The position numbers and the translations under genes were made by a program. The notes beneath the pieces were generated by a model that had not been told where the DNA came from, did not search any database, and worked only from the letters and a program-made list of their open reading frames with translations. DNA of 48,005 nt. Source: Pseudomonadota bacterium (lineage in GTDB: Bacteria; Pseudomonadota; Gammaproteobacteria; Burkholderiales; Rhodocyclaceae). Where the stretch lies: the NCBI GenBank assembly GCA_018262285.1, contig JAGTRX010000006.1, positions 1-48,005 of the forward strand. Direction: 5' to 3'. Below, piece after piece: positions 15,482 through 24,737 of the stretch; position 1 is the stretch's first letter; the number at the start of each line of letters is the position of its first letter.

Positions 15482-17116
15482 TCAAGCTGCTTTCTTCGAT
15501 TTTTTCTTCGGGGGAATCTTCGTAGTCTTAGAGTGCATTTCATCAACGCCAATCTTCAAGAGTTCTACCTTGTACCCATACCCCTTCAATACTTTAGTAG
15601 CGTTATTAGCATTTACTCTTGAAAAGAACGGGAGGTACAAATTCTTTTCTTTCGCATTGCTAATAACAGCGTAGACGATAGTGAGTTCATCCTGCGTTGG
15701 TTTCTCATCGACTCGAATTAAGTTGATAAACGGCGCGACAAGTTGACCTCTTACCTTCTGCCTGAACTCTGGGTCAATCTGAATTAATTGGCCAGACACA
15801 AAGCCCTGTGCGAAAAGATGGCTGAAAACGCTGGATTTCCCATACATCTTGACATGGATAAGTTCGCCATCGATGGAAAGCAGGTCGCATATCTCGACCT
15901 GTCCATAACCGCCACCATGCATGATTTTCTTGGTGTCATCAAGCAGGGCGTAGAGTTCCGGTTCAGTCTTTGCGACATCCGCATTGTAGGTTCCCTCGCC
16001 TCCACCTTTATATTCTGGAAGTTCCAGCTTCGAAGCTGGAATCTTGGAAAAATCGGCATTGGTCTTTGCGACAAAGTCCATCGCCACAGTAAACCACTTT
16101 CCATCGTTAAGAATGTATTTTTTCTCGTTCAGATCGATCTCTGCGTAGAGGCACTTGAAAACTGGCCACGCATTGAGAACCCTCTTATGCTCAGCATCAG
16201 CACAATAAACCTTGCGCTGGCGGAACAAGTCAAGCGATAAAGTCGTCCCAACTCCGACTGTTTTGAGAAACCCATTTAGAGTGATATCCGGGTGCACTTC
16301 TTTACCGCCGTGCATAAACATAAAGCCTTGCACGGTTGCCCAGTTGATAATCTCTGGTATCGACAACCAGATGTCCTTAAAGTCCTTCGCCACAAGTTTG
16401 GCATCCAACGCTTTTTCGAGGTCGACAATGACTGCTGTGCTTTTCGTTATGGAGATGTTGTTCACCCATTGGTGATCATTAGCGCTTAGATCGGCCTCAA
16501 ATTTTTTCCGGTACTCATCCAAAAGGAAAGGCAAATCAGACAAGCTCATCTTGACCGCGACAGACAAGGAATCACTACCAGCCATTCTAGTGCCTAGCGC
16601 TTCATCTAAAGGAGCGCCAACAATCGCCTTCAACATGTCTTGCTCAACATCGAGACCAAATTGATCAGGGGTTGTTGCCTGCCCCGATTGAATTCTTGTA
16701 TGGCTCTGAATGGCATCTAGTGACTGTACATCAACGCATCTGAAGCTTTCTGGGTCTACCGAATTGAGCGCACAAAGAAGCCCAAATCTCTCCTCATATA
16801 CATCATCCTTCAATAAAAAGCGCCCGCCTTGCCCAAACGCCAGTACGAAGCAACGCCCATTTACCTGAATAAAGAATGCGGCTGAAACGCCTGGGACAGC
16901 GAGCATGGCAAGATCAAGATACTCGCCAAATAGGCTAGCCCACTTGGGAGGAGTTGGGTGGGTTTTCTTGATGAACAGCTGACCTGCGCCGCATCCCGGA
17001 ATCTGTACCTTAATTGCAGGGTCGCATGCCCCCTTGTTTAGCACTAGATCACTAGTGGTGTAGCCCTGCTTGATGAGGAATATGTTGTGGTTAAATAACT
17101 TCTTATCAGCAGACAT
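15482..17116 (-). CDS. TIGR04141/DUF6119 sporadically distributed protein
   Basis: This 544-residue protein matches the overall pattern of the TIGR04141 family, large sporadic proteins common in defence islands. The N-terminus reads NHNIFLIKQGYTTSDLVLNK, followed by ASLFGEYLDLAMLAVPGVSA and FVLAFGQGGRFLLKDDVYEERFG. The second half has KKYILNDGKWFTVAMDF and CDLLSIDGELIHVKMYGKS, then SHLFAQGFVSG. The C-terminus is a basic tail (TTKIPPKKKSKKAA). The molecular activity is not established as far as I know. It stands alone between two intergenic regions, and its ATG 17116 follows a GGAG-like site. Family call by pattern recognition. Confidence 0.7.
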   Translation of the reverse strand: MSADKKLFNHNIFLIKQGYTTSDLVLNKGACDPAIKVQIPGCGAGQLFIKKTHPTPPKWASLFGEYLDLAMLAVPGVSAAFFIQVNGRCFVLAFGQGGRFLLKDDVYEERFGLLCALNSVDPESFRCVDVQSLDAIQSHTRIQSGQATTPDQFGLDVEQDMLKAIVGAPLDEALGTRMAGSDSLSVAVKMSLSDLPFLLDEYRKKFEADLSANDHQWVNNISITKSTAVIVDLEKALDAKLVAKDFKDIWLSIPEIINWATVQGFMFMHGGKEVHPDITLNGFLKTVGVGTTLSLDLFRQRKVYCADAEHKRVLNAWPVFKCLYAEIDLNEKKYILNDGKWFTVAMDFVAKTNADFSKIPASKLELPEYKGGGEGTYNADVAKTEPELYALLDDTKKIMHGGGYGQVEICDLLSIDGELIHVKMYGKSSVFSHLFAQGFVSGQLIQIDPEFRQKVRGQLVAPFINLIRVDEKPTQDELTIVYAVISNAKEKNLYLPFFSRVNANNATKVLKGYGYKVELLKIGVDEMHSKTTKIPPKKKSKKAA

Positions 17117-17469
17117 GTCACACTCCTACCCAATAAACCGCATTGTTTCTACCAATTCAAAAGAATAATCTTAGCGTTGCCGATTATGGCAAACAATTAT
17201 TCAAATTCAAAGTTTTTGCTGCATTATTAATAGTAATGTGTGATCTATGGCGGGGCGTTTGACATACTAAGGTGGCCGCTACGGCCGAAAAAATGCGTTC
17301 CCATAGTCGTTCCGCTGCAAAGTTAGCCGCTGATCGACCCGGCGTTGCGCCTTTGGTACGATAACGTTATGGCGCTTGCGGTTCGCGCCAATCATCCGCT
17401 AGCTGCTGCCGGTTTTCTGCCGGCCTACCGTTTCGGCTGGCTTCCTCACTTTCCCCTGGAGTCCCTATC
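17117..17469. other. Intergenic region with 18-bp repeat copy 2
   Basis: No gene is supported in these 353 bases. It contains the promoter side of the TIGR04141 gene, a hairpin GGCCG-CTA-CGGCC at 17274-17286 without a T-run, the 18-bp repeat copy at 17312-17329, and a perfect 10-bp palindrome ATAACGTTAT at 17361-17370. The composition changes sharply, from AT-rich to GC-rich, near 17260, suggesting a junction between DNA blocks of different origin. Confidence 0.4.
17312..17329 (+). repeat. 18-bp island repeat, copy 2
   Basis: Identical to 10860-10877 in the same orientation. Together the two copies bracket about 6.4 kb that holds the SRAP remnant, Mrr-like nuclease, DUF1848 cassette and TIGR04141 gene. 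Confidence 0.8.
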
Positions 17470-17802
17470 ATGTCTGATATGCATCGGGCGGCTTGTGCTC
17501 GCCCTGAAAATTTGGCTGTTCAGCCAAACCAACCACTTTTCCCGCTAGGCCAGATCGTCGCCACCCCTGCGGTACTGGAACATTTTCGCCGTCACGGTAT
17601 TGATCCATTTGAGTACCTTCGACGTCATCGTTGCGGAGATTGGGGTGGTGAACTTTGCGCCGAGGATATTGCCGCGAATCGTTCTGCGGTTCAAAACGGT
17701 TCGCGGGTATTCAGCGCCTACCGGATTGCTGGCGAGAAGGTCTGGATCATCACCGAAGCAGATCGCAGCGCAACGACACTTTTGTTTCCCGAAGAGTATT
17801 AG
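17470..17802 (+). CDS. Small plasmid/island-associated protein
   Basis: This 110-residue protein has the core FEYLRRHRCGDWGGELCAED followed by a SRVFSAYRIAGEKVWIITEAD segment. It resembles small proteins seen often on plasmids and integrative elements of proteobacteria, which have no established function. A CTGGAG site precedes ATG 17470. It lies 2 bases before the next gene. The context (small genes next to a second recombinase) suggests a piece of another mobile element. Confidence 0.65.
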   Translation: MSDMHRAACARPENLAVQPNQPLFPLGQIVATPAVLEHFRRHGIDPFEYLRRHRCGDWGGELCAEDIAANRSAVQNGSRVFSAYRIAGEKVWIITEADRSATTLLFPEEY

Positions 17803-17804
17803 CC

Positions 17805-18185
17805 ATGGAAAAGCTCTGCGAGGACAACCGTCGACCGATGCGCGATCTGTTATTGCAGTTGCCTTTACTGTCAGTCACTCCTTCAGGTGAAATCGACTAC
17901 GAGGCTGCTGACCCTGACCTGTTGGTACAGATCGCCGATAACGCTGAGATTTCCATGCGAACCATTCATCTTGGGCTATCAGCCATTGGGATTCTGCTTG
18001 CCCATGCTGCGCCAGAACTTGAAACGGGGGATGTCACTGCAAATGTTATCGAGGCAATTGGCTGGACGATGGCTGAGATGGGAGATTTTGCGTCTACTGC
18101 CCATTGCCTTGCCGTCGCTTCGCGCCGATATACCACCGACTACAACCCTCAAGAATCCCACTCAGTGGCAAACGTCAAACCTTGA
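17805..18185 (+). CDS. Small hypothetical protein
   Basis: This protein of 126 residues starts at ATG 17805, directly after the previous stop. The sequence is mostly helical (LLVQIADNAEISMRTIHLG, TANVIEAIGWTMAEMGDFAS). It reads like an accessory protein commonly paired with the upstream small protein. No domain is recognised. A longer frame from 17655 overlaps the upstream gene and is rejected. Confidence 0.55.
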   Translation: MEKLCEDNRRPMRDLLLQLPLLSVTPSGEIDYEAADPDLLVQIADNAEISMRTIHLGLSAIGILLAHAAPELETGDVTANVIEAIGWTMAEMGDFASTAHCLAVASRRYTTDYNPQESHSVANVKP

Positions 18186-18312
18186 TGCTATTTCCCCTCT
18201 GATCTGTTGCGGCCATTCGCCGCTTTTTCAAACGCCGCTAAGCGCCGAATAATCACAGTATTCGTAGGTCAGCTTGACCAGCCAAGCGGCATATTTCACG
18301 AAAGAAAATCGT

Positions 18313-19236
18313 ATGCCCCCACCTGAAAGAATGATTCAGGCGGATCGTTCCGCCATGACCGAAGCAGACTATCTGGAAGCAACCCGAGCCGAATCGACAC
18401 GACATGAGTACGCCAAAGACCTGAGATACTTTATCGATTCAGGCGGCAGTATTCCTGCCACAGTCGATCAGATTGTCGAACACATTACCAGCATGGCCCA
18501 AACCTTGGCGACCGGCACCATCGAAAAACGTCTGGTCAGTCTGCATGTTGCGCATCTGGAACAAGGCTATCCATCGCCGGTTCACGATCCACGCATCAAA
18601 CAATTGATGCAAGGCGTTCGCCGTAGCCTCGGAGTGGCACAGCGTCAGGTTAAAGCCATCGAAAAGGAAGTGTTGCTAGATATGTGGTCGGTCGCCAGCA
18701 AGGGGTTGCCAAACTGGGCAGCCCGCACAACGGCCTTGCTGGCGGTCGGATGGGCAGGCGCGTTCCGGCGCAGCGAATTGGTCTCGCTAACTTGGGAATC
18801 GGTGACCTGGCTGGAGAGTGGGATCGAAATCTTGCTCAAATCATCGAAGGTCGACCAAGCCGGTGCGGGATTCGTGAAGTTCATTCCGCAGGCTTATGGT
18901 GACCGTTGCCCGGTGAAGGCGCTGAAGCTTTGGCAAGAGGTATCCGGTGGAGAGACAGGGGTGATTTTTCGGCCGGTCAATCGGCACGATCAGATTATCG
19001 ACAAGGGGCTGACACCGCATGCAGTGGCGCAGATCGTCAAACGCTTGATCGAAGAGACCGGGCGTGATCCGAAAGTGTATTCAGGCCATAGTCTGCGGGC
19101 AGGGTTTGCGACGGCAGGGACACTTGCCGGATTGCCAAGTTATCAGCTAATGCAAATCACGGGCCACAAATCCGAAGTCACGCTGCAAAAGTATGTGCGG
19201 ATCGGCAAACGGCGACAGATTCCGTCATTGCTGTGA
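18313..19236 (+). CDS. Second tyrosine recombinase (site-specific integrase)
   Basis: This recombinase of about 307 residues is unlike the DUF4102 integrase at the left end. A SAM-like N-terminal core-binding domain (RAESTRHEYAKDLRYFIDSG) precedes a catalytic domain with the Arg box AGAFRRSELVSLTW, Lys in LKSSKVDQAG, H-x-x-R in GHSLRAGFATAG, and His and Tyr in ITGHKSEVTLQKYVRIG. All catalytic residues appear present. ATG 18313 is preferred; a TTG at 18274 is possible. It may have moved a smaller element now nested in the island; its own attachment sites were not found. Confidence 0.88.
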   Translation: MPPPERMIQADRSAMTEADYLEATRAESTRHEYAKDLRYFIDSGGSIPATVDQIVEHITSMAQTLATGTIEKRLVSLHVAHLEQGYPSPVHDPRIKQLMQGVRRSLGVAQRQVKAIEKEVLLDMWSVASKGLPNWAARTTALLAVGWAGAFRRSELVSLTWESVTWLESGIEILLKSSKVDQAGAGFVKFIPQAYGDRCPVKALKLWQEVSGGETGVIFRPVNRHDQIIDKGLTPHAVAQIVKRLIEETGRDPKVYSGHSLRAGFATAGTLAGLPSYQLMQITGHKSEVTLQKYVRIGKRRQIPSLL

Positions 19237-19297
19237 TCCAGCATCCAGATCAGTCCTGACACTTCCAATGCCTCCGTTTCCTGCTAATCCATCAGTT

Positions 19298-19852
19298 TCA
19301 ATATGCAATTCCATGGCTTTGCAGATATATTGCACTTTTTAGCACTGCAGCACATGATGCCCCGTGTGTGATTTTCGATTCAAGCACCATTGTCAAGACC
19401 TCAGAGAATGGAATTGCTAACCGCTGCAGTGGCTCGTCGGCGGATGGTTCGTGCCATTCAGGAAATGCCGCCTTCAGGGCAAGAAACATAAAGTTTGGGG
19501 AATCAACTACCGACGTAAATGGATCTAATCTTCCCAAATCAACCCAAGTTTCTGATGTCGTCCCGGTTTCCTCAAGCAGTTCGCGTTTTGCAGCTTCTAG
19601 CGGAGTTTCAAATTCATCAACCCCACCACTGACAAGCTCTATTGAGCGTCTATTGATCGCATACTTAAATTCGTCAACAAGCATGGCATTCATTTGCTCG
19701 TCTAGGGCTAAAACCGTTGAGCCGCTCTTCATTTGCACTATGCCGAAACATCCTTCTTTTCCGCCGGGCCGCGTGACACGATCCTCCCTAACTATAATCC
19801 ATGGGTTAACGTACACCTCGCGACTGGAATTGACCAAAAATGGATTGCACAC
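19298..19852 (-). CDS. Nudix hydrolase (ADP-sugar pyrophosphatase-like)
   Basis: The Nudix box is complete: GGVDEFETPLEAAKRELLEE then TG. The region before it (VYVNPWIIVREDRVTRPGG, then a GIVQM strand) is like ADP-ribose and nucleotide-sugar pyrophosphatases of the NudF/YffH type, which split nucleoside diphosphates linked to a sugar. GTG 19852 is chosen because GGAG lies 6 bases upstream and the N-terminus then fits the family (about 184 residues). The open frame continues to 20011 without similarity. It is divergent from the MurA-like gene across 195 bases, which suggests shared control. Substrate unknown; a nucleotide sugar fits the neighbours. Confidence 0.8.
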   Translation of the reverse strand: MCNPFLVNSSREVYVNPWIIVREDRVTRPGGKEGCFGIVQMKSGSTVLALDEQMNAMLVDEFKYAINRRSIELVSGGVDEFETPLEAAKRELLEETGTTSETWVDLGRLDPFTSVVDSPNFMFLALKAAFPEWHEPSADEPLQRLAIPFSEVLTMVLESKITHGASCAAVLKSAIYLQSHGIAY

Positions 19853-20047
19853 ATCCCTCTCCAAAACTAGGTTAAAAGAAAAAACAGAGTGTAATAACTC
19901 TTCGCGACTGCGACCCCAAAAAGCACGTCCACACACCAGCCTATCAGCTACATGCCACTTATTGAAAATGACGATACAATTACCATAACACATCCCGACA
20001 TTGTCTTGCACTCTTTGAGCAAAATCTCGCTAAGAAAAGGTAACGGT

Positions 20048-21385
20048 ATGACTACCGCAACTATCATCGGCCCCACCAGGCTCAACGGATCATTGTCAGT
20101 ACAGGGCAGCAAGAATGCTGCGCAAAAGATGATCCCCGCAACATTGGTCTTCCCCGGAATATATGTAATAAGGAACTTACCGTCGATTCAGGACACCTGT
20201 AGTCAATTAGACGTGGTTTCATTTCTTGGTGGCAAGGTCACGAGAGAAGGGACAATTGCAACTATCGATACCAGAACTATTACGTCTAAAGATATACCTC
20301 CTGAAATCACAGCTAGGTCTACTGGAACTTTCTTGTTTGCAGGCGCACTGCTTAGCCGGTTTGGCTTCGCAAAGGTACACCATCCCGGCGGATGCGAAAT
20401 AGGGCGCCGTCCTGTCACTTGGCACCTTGACGCATTTAGGGCTTTGGGAGCCACGGTAACAACTAGTCATGATCATTATGAGGCTCAATCAGCCAGGTTG
20501 AACGGCTGCGAGATCGTCTTTCAGAGACCGACTGTCAATGGCACTGTCAACGCGATTTTGGCGGCCGCTCGGTGCGAGGGCACGACGATCCTCCGCAACA
20601 CCCCTACCGAGCCGGACATCGAAAACACAGTAGACCTATTGAACAAAGCTGGAGCGTCCATAAGCATTTCTAGTGGTACCGTTGAAATTCTGGGGCGCAT
20701 ACCTTCTAGAGACGCTGCTGTTGACTTGGCTGTAATCCCAGACAGAAACGACGCTGCCACCTTTGCGATTGCCGCTGCTATGCTTGGTGGCTCTATACAA
20801 CTATCGCCGATCAACCCCGACCACCTAGACCCTTTGCTGGTGGCACTTTCGAAAGCTGGGGCGCGGTGGTCAGTGGTCGGTTCTGAACGAGGTCAAGTGC
20901 TGACAGTAAGCAGAATTACACAACCTGTTAGCCTATCATTAGAAAGTGGGCCATTTCCGGCCTTTTCGACGGATTGGGGTCCTATGTTCCAGGTGCTAAT
21001 GACGCAACTCGGTGCTGCCAGCACATTTCACGAAACAGTATTTTCTGACCGCTTCAAGCACATTCCAGACTTGGTTAGCATGGGCGCAAAAATTGAATAT
21101 TTTCAACCAACGACATCATCAAAGTATCAATACAACTTTGACTCGCCTTCAGAGCCAGGAAGGGGGCATGCGATACGCGTTTTTGGTTCATCGGAACTCT
21201 TTGGGCGGTCTGTATATGCTAATGACATACGTGCCGGTGCCGCACTGGTGCTTGCAGCAATGGCTGCCAAAGGAACAACACAGGTTGCGAATTATGACCA
21301 AATTTTTAGGGGATATGAGGATTTCGCCCAAAGGCTTAACAAATTAGGGGCGCAAATTTCGGTGCATGACGACCAGAAAATATAA
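20048..21385 (+). CDS. MurA-like enolpyruvyl transferase, island-borne paralogue
   Basis: This protein of about 445 residues has the EPSP-synthase/MurA fold. MurA transfers enolpyruvate from PEP to UDP-GlcNAc. Key residues can be placed: SVQGSKNAAQKM gives Lys22/Asn23, HHPGGCEIGRRPV gives Cys116 at the position of the PEP-reacting Cys115 of MurA, and FSTDWGPMFQVLM gives the catalytic Asp. The enzyme may thus be active. Sequence between motifs looks divergent, and the essential cell-wall murA should be elsewhere in the genome. Its stop abuts the start of the patatin gene with no gap, so the two are one operon. A related nucleotide-sugar substrate is plausible. ATG 20048 is preceded by AAAAGG. 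Confidence 0.82.
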   Translation: MTTATIIGPTRLNGSLSVQGSKNAAQKMIPATLVFPGIYVIRNLPSIQDTCSQLDVVSFLGGKVTREGTIATIDTRTITSKDIPPEITARSTGTFLFAGALLSRFGFAKVHHPGGCEIGRRPVTWHLDAFRALGATVTTSHDHYEAQSARLNGCEIVFQRPTVNGTVNAILAAARCEGTTILRNTPTEPDIENTVDLLNKAGASISISSGTVEILGRIPSRDAAVDLAVIPDRNDAATFAIAAAMLGGSIQLSPINPDHLDPLLVALSKAGARWSVVGSERGQVLTVSRITQPVSLSLESGPFPAFSTDWGPMFQVLMTQLGAASTFHETVFSDRFKHIPDLVSMGAKIEYFQPTTSSKYQYNFDSPSEPGRGHAIRVFGSSELFGRSVYANDIRAGAALVLAAMAAKGTTQVANYDQIFRGYEDFAQRLNKLGAQISVHDDQKI

Positions 21386-23389
21386 ATGCCATATTTTGAC
21401 TCGTTTCAAGCTAAGCTGATTATCGGGCAACATGAAGCACGCCGACTAGCGGGTGAGAATCGTTTCGGAGAATCTCTCGAACTGCTAACTCAGCTCCAAG
21501 CGACCTTAACTGACAAGAGGGTTCAGAGAGGGTTCAGTGGCGCGTATACGGCTTTGGCTGAGATCCAAACACTTAGAGCAAATATATTTCGTGACCAGGG
21601 CCAGGTTAAAGGATCTAGCGGAGCGTACATACAATACCTGCAGGCCTACAAGATATTTCGCGAGTTCGGGAATGATTATGGCTGCGGGGAAATTGCTCTG
21701 TACCTTGGCGCATGCCATGAGATGACGGGGGCGCTTGCTAGCGCTGCAGGATTTTACCGTTTATCGATAGACGCGCTGAAGAATGTATCTAATGCTGATC
21801 ACCTGTGCGCGAAGGCCTACCTTCGCATGTCAACTGTCTTTGCCAAATTGCGCGAATTCAGTTCAGCCCAACTATTTTTTGATGCCGCGCTATCTCTAGC
21901 TGAGAAGGCTGATGTATCGGGGGCGCAGTGGTCTTTAATTCTGCAAAAACAGGCGCTTCTGAAGTTCGATCAGAAACCTGAACACGCTTTTGATACCCTT
22001 GATGCTGCGGAGCAGTTGCTGCCGAAACATGCAGCTTTGGCCATGACACAACTTTACTCAACTCGTGCCCTACTACTACTTCGCGTCGGAGAAGACACTG
22101 CGGGGCTACGGGCTGCCGACATCGGAATGGCTCTGGCAACTGAACATAACTTTGGCCACCAACTAAAGCGCCTGATCAGCATTGTTAAGTCACACAACCA
22201 ATGGCGTTGCCGGCCGCACTACAAAGGTGCTTTCAATCACGAAATAATTCCCCCTTCCCGGATTTGCACCGATTTTTTCGTGGCTGATCATCTCCGTTCT
22301 ATAAACCGGCCAGCAATCTCAGAATATCTTCGGGCAGCCCGTAGCACGATTAGCGACTCCTCCTGCGTTCCTAATCTCCCATATAGGCACCCACGCACGC
22401 TTGTTCTAAAAGGTGGTGGAGCGAAGGGCCTAGCATTTGTAGGGGCCATATCCGTATTGGCCAAATACTATGAGTTTACTTCGTTTGTCGGCACATCAGC
22501 TGGTGCAATTGCGGCTTGCCTATTAGGTGCGGGACATGACATAGAACGCCTTGAAAAAGTCCTGTCCAGTACTGACTTCGAAAAATTTATGGACAGCGGA
22601 TTATTCGCCGGACTCTTGCGGCTAGTGCTACGGGGCGGATTCTATCCCGGAACCTATTTTACGAATTGGATGGAGGCATTACTTCAAGAACGGATTGCGT
22701 CTAAAACGCCCCTTTCAATGAAGAATCTTCCACACAGAACGATTCTTTATGCAAGTGGCTGGAATTCTGAGGGCACAGTACGCTTTGATTCACAGGGTGA
22801 GAATGCCGAGGTGTCAGCAACTCTAGCTGCACGCGCCAGTATGTCTATTCCTCTAATATTCCAGCCAGTCTCACTGGCTGGATTGATTCTATTTGACGGT
22901 GGCTTGCTAAACAACTTCCCATTCGAACATCAATTGAATCTTGAACCAGATCGCGAGTTGCTTGGTATCTACCTTTCAGATGGAACGAAACCTGCAAGGG
23001 ACGTTTCTTCGCAATATTTAGGATTACTCGATGTCTTACGAGCATTCTTTGATGTTGTATTACGGCGAGACGAGCAAAAGATCGTTACCACCCATGAAGA
23101 CAAAATCGTGATAGTAGATCCATCCCCAATTGGTACTATCGACTTTGCCCTTTCCTCGAATCAGAAGAAGCTGTTGATTTGGGCGGGACGGAGAGCCGCT
23201 TACGAATTTCTAAAAGGCAAGGGATTTAATGTTGACGACTTGGCCGACCAGTGCCCAACCAAAGAAGCGCTGGAGCAACTCCGACAATCCGTGATCGAAT
23301 TTGAGGGTAAGCGACACCGACAACAAATGATGTATCGTATTGCTTTCATGGCACTGCTGCTGGCAACCTTCATTTTTCTCTTGTACTAG
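21386..23389 (+). CDS. Helical-repeat patatin-like phospholipase with C-terminal membrane anchor
   Basis: This protein has 667 residues. Residues about 1-270 are TPR-like helix pairs (ARRLAGENRFGESLELLTQL, GEIALYLGACHEMTGALASA, AKAYLRMSTVFAKLREFSSA). Residues about 340-560 are a patatin domain with the oxyanion-hole motif KGGGAKGLAF, the Ser nucleophile in GTSAGAIAA and the dyad Asp in FDGGLLNNFP. The last 20 residues are a hydrophobic tail (RIAFMALLLATFIFLLY), suggesting a tail anchor. This is an architecture expected of a membrane-attacking effector with a protein-interaction or sensing domain. It starts directly at the MurA-like stop and ends 20 bases inside the convergent PIG-L gene. Confidence 0.85.
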   Translation: MPYFDSFQAKLIIGQHEARRLAGENRFGESLELLTQLQATLTDKRVQRGFSGAYTALAEIQTLRANIFRDQGQVKGSSGAYIQYLQAYKIFREFGNDYGCGEIALYLGACHEMTGALASAAGFYRLSIDALKNVSNADHLCAKAYLRMSTVFAKLREFSSAQLFFDAALSLAEKADVSGAQWSLILQKQALLKFDQKPEHAFDTLDAAEQLLPKHAALAMTQLYSTRALLLLRVGEDTAGLRAADIGMALATEHNFGHQLKRLISIVKSHNQWRCRPHYKGAFNHEIIPPSRICTDFFVADHLRSINRPAISEYLRAARSTISDSSCVPNLPYRHPRTLVLKGGGAKGLAFVGAISVLAKYYEFTSFVGTSAGAIAACLLGAGHDIERLEKVLSSTDFEKFMDSGLFAGLLRLVLRGGFYPGTYFTNWMEALLQERIASKTPLSMKNLPHRTILYASGWNSEGTVRFDSQGENAEVSATLAARASMSIPLIFQPVSLAGLILFDGGLLNNFPFEHQLNLEPDRELLGIYLSDGTKPARDVSSQYLGLLDVLRAFFDVVLRRDEQKIVTTHEDKIVIVDPSPIGTIDFALSSNQKKLLIWAGRRAAYEFLKGKGFNVDDLADQCPTKEALEQLRQSVIEFEGKRHRQQMMYRIAFMALLLATFIFLLY

Positions 23390-24737
23390 TTGCAGCATCA
23401 AGTTCTGTCCATGTTGCCCAGTCGACTTGTAGTTCATCCGTTCGGCAATAAGTGTGCATGAGTACCTGATAGCCAAGAAATGGCGGCACAATTGGTAATT
23501 TGACCCGTTTCGAAAGCTCGCTTAGGATTGCCACCTGAGTAAGGGAGTTAATGCAAGCACCGGTTCCCCATGCGTGGATTCCCATGCAACCAACAATAAC
23601 GTTGTCGGCGGAAAATGGATTTCTAATAATAGTCAAGATAGATAGGTCTTCGATGGTTTCCCGTATCCCATCCACTCGTTCGTTACCGTACTTAGCAAAG
23701 TGCTCCGTTTTTTTCCATCGGTCAATGATACGGATATTTCTAACACCAGGCATATCATAGTCAATAAGAAAGCGGAGTTGCGGAATGTGGTTGAAATACA
23801 TTTGCGCGATTCGGTTGGAGACAGGACCGCCTTCTAAAAGAACATTACTTCGGTAAAACAAGAGGTCAATTCCCGGTTCTTCAGAGCTGTGCTCATGAAT
23901 ACTGTAATTCGCCATCGAATTCTTACTAAATGCATCTCGTAGTCGTGACAGTGCAGAACGAGCAGGGGATGTTGCAGGCTCTAGCCATTGAGATGCCCCC
24001 CGAAGTCTTGGGGCACTAAAGAGGCAATAGATTTCCCTACTGGTTATCAGTTGCCTCCAAAATCTTCCGAATTGAGAGCAATCTACCATGCCAACAAACG
24101 GCAAGATATCTTGGGCGCCTTCCTGAATAGTAAGTTCAAAAGCTTCCGCAAACTTGGTTTCAATCGACTGCGCCATCGTCTTCTCAAATAGCGCCATATT
24201 CTGCCATTGCAAGCGATTGATGTCGTTTTGAGAAGAATGACACTTCAACGCTTCAACCTTTCTGTCGCGGAATTCAGAGATATCAACAAACATCTCAGGA
24301 CTAAACCCAGGTCTTATTAAAGAATTGACCACCCCAAAATGGAGGATTAGAGAGTTCCGTAGAGCGCCTAGAGCGATCTCCCGCGCTGCCCGGTGATCGT
24401 TGTGGGAATCGTGCTCACTATGAGTGATCGCGATACGTGGATTTATTCCTTTGGTTCGCAAAAGCGCCTTTACTTTGCGTACAGAACCACCATTACCAAC
24501 CAAATATCCGTCACGCATATCTAGAAAGGTGACATTCTCTTCGGAGACTCCAAGAATCGCCGCCGATCTGATCGCTTCAGTCTTTCGCTTTTCGCGAATG
24601 TCGGAGTTGACCTCGGAAGTTAGAATGAATATATGCACTTCAAATTCAAGACTGCGAAGTTTGAAAATGGTACCAGCGGCGCCGATCTCCAAATCGTCTG
24701 GGTGTGCTGCAATTACTACGATATCAGGCTTCATCAT
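23370..24737 (-). CDS. PIG-L deacetylase with extra C-terminal domain
   Basis: This protein has 455 residues. The N-terminal 220 residues are a PIG-L/LmbE zinc deacetylase: VVIAAHPDDLEIGAAGTIF supplies the first His and Asp, and ITHSEHDSHNDHRAAREIAL the later His residues. Such enzymes remove acetyl groups from GlcNAc-type sugars. Residues about 275-455 form a second domain with NVLLEGGPVSNRIAQMYFN and VIVGCMGIHAWGTGACINS. I know no name for it; motifs of the type 'GGP-x-x-N' and 'G-x-H-x-x-GT' suggest a nucleotide- or ligand-binding role. The start overlaps the formyltransferase gene by 14 bases. Confidence 0.8.
   Translation of the reverse strand: MMKPDIVVIAAHPDDLEIGAAGTIFKLRSLEFEVHIFILTSEVNSDIREKRKTEAIRSAAILGVSEENVTFLDMRDGYLVGNGGSVRKVKALLRTKGINPRIAITHSEHDSHNDHRAAREIALGALRNSLILHFGVVNSLIRPGFSPEMFVDISEFRDRKVEALKCHSSQNDINRLQWQNMALFEKTMAQSIETKFAEAFELTIQEGAQDILPFVGMVDCSQFGRFWRQLITSREIYCLFSAPRLRGASQWLEPATSPARSALSRLRDAFSKNSMANYSIHEHSSEEPGIDLLFYRSNVLLEGGPVSNRIAQMYFNHIPQLRFLIDYDMPGVRNIRIIDRWKKTEHFAKYGNERVDGIRETIEDLSILTIIRNPFSADNVIVGCMGIHAWGTGACINSLTQVAILSELSKRVKLPIVPPFLGYQVLMHTYCRTDELQVDWATWTELDAATSTREK

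Noticed and set aside
17274-17286. GGCCG-CTA-CGGCC hairpin considered as terminator
   Set aside because: No T-run follows on either strand in the right place for the neighbouring genes.
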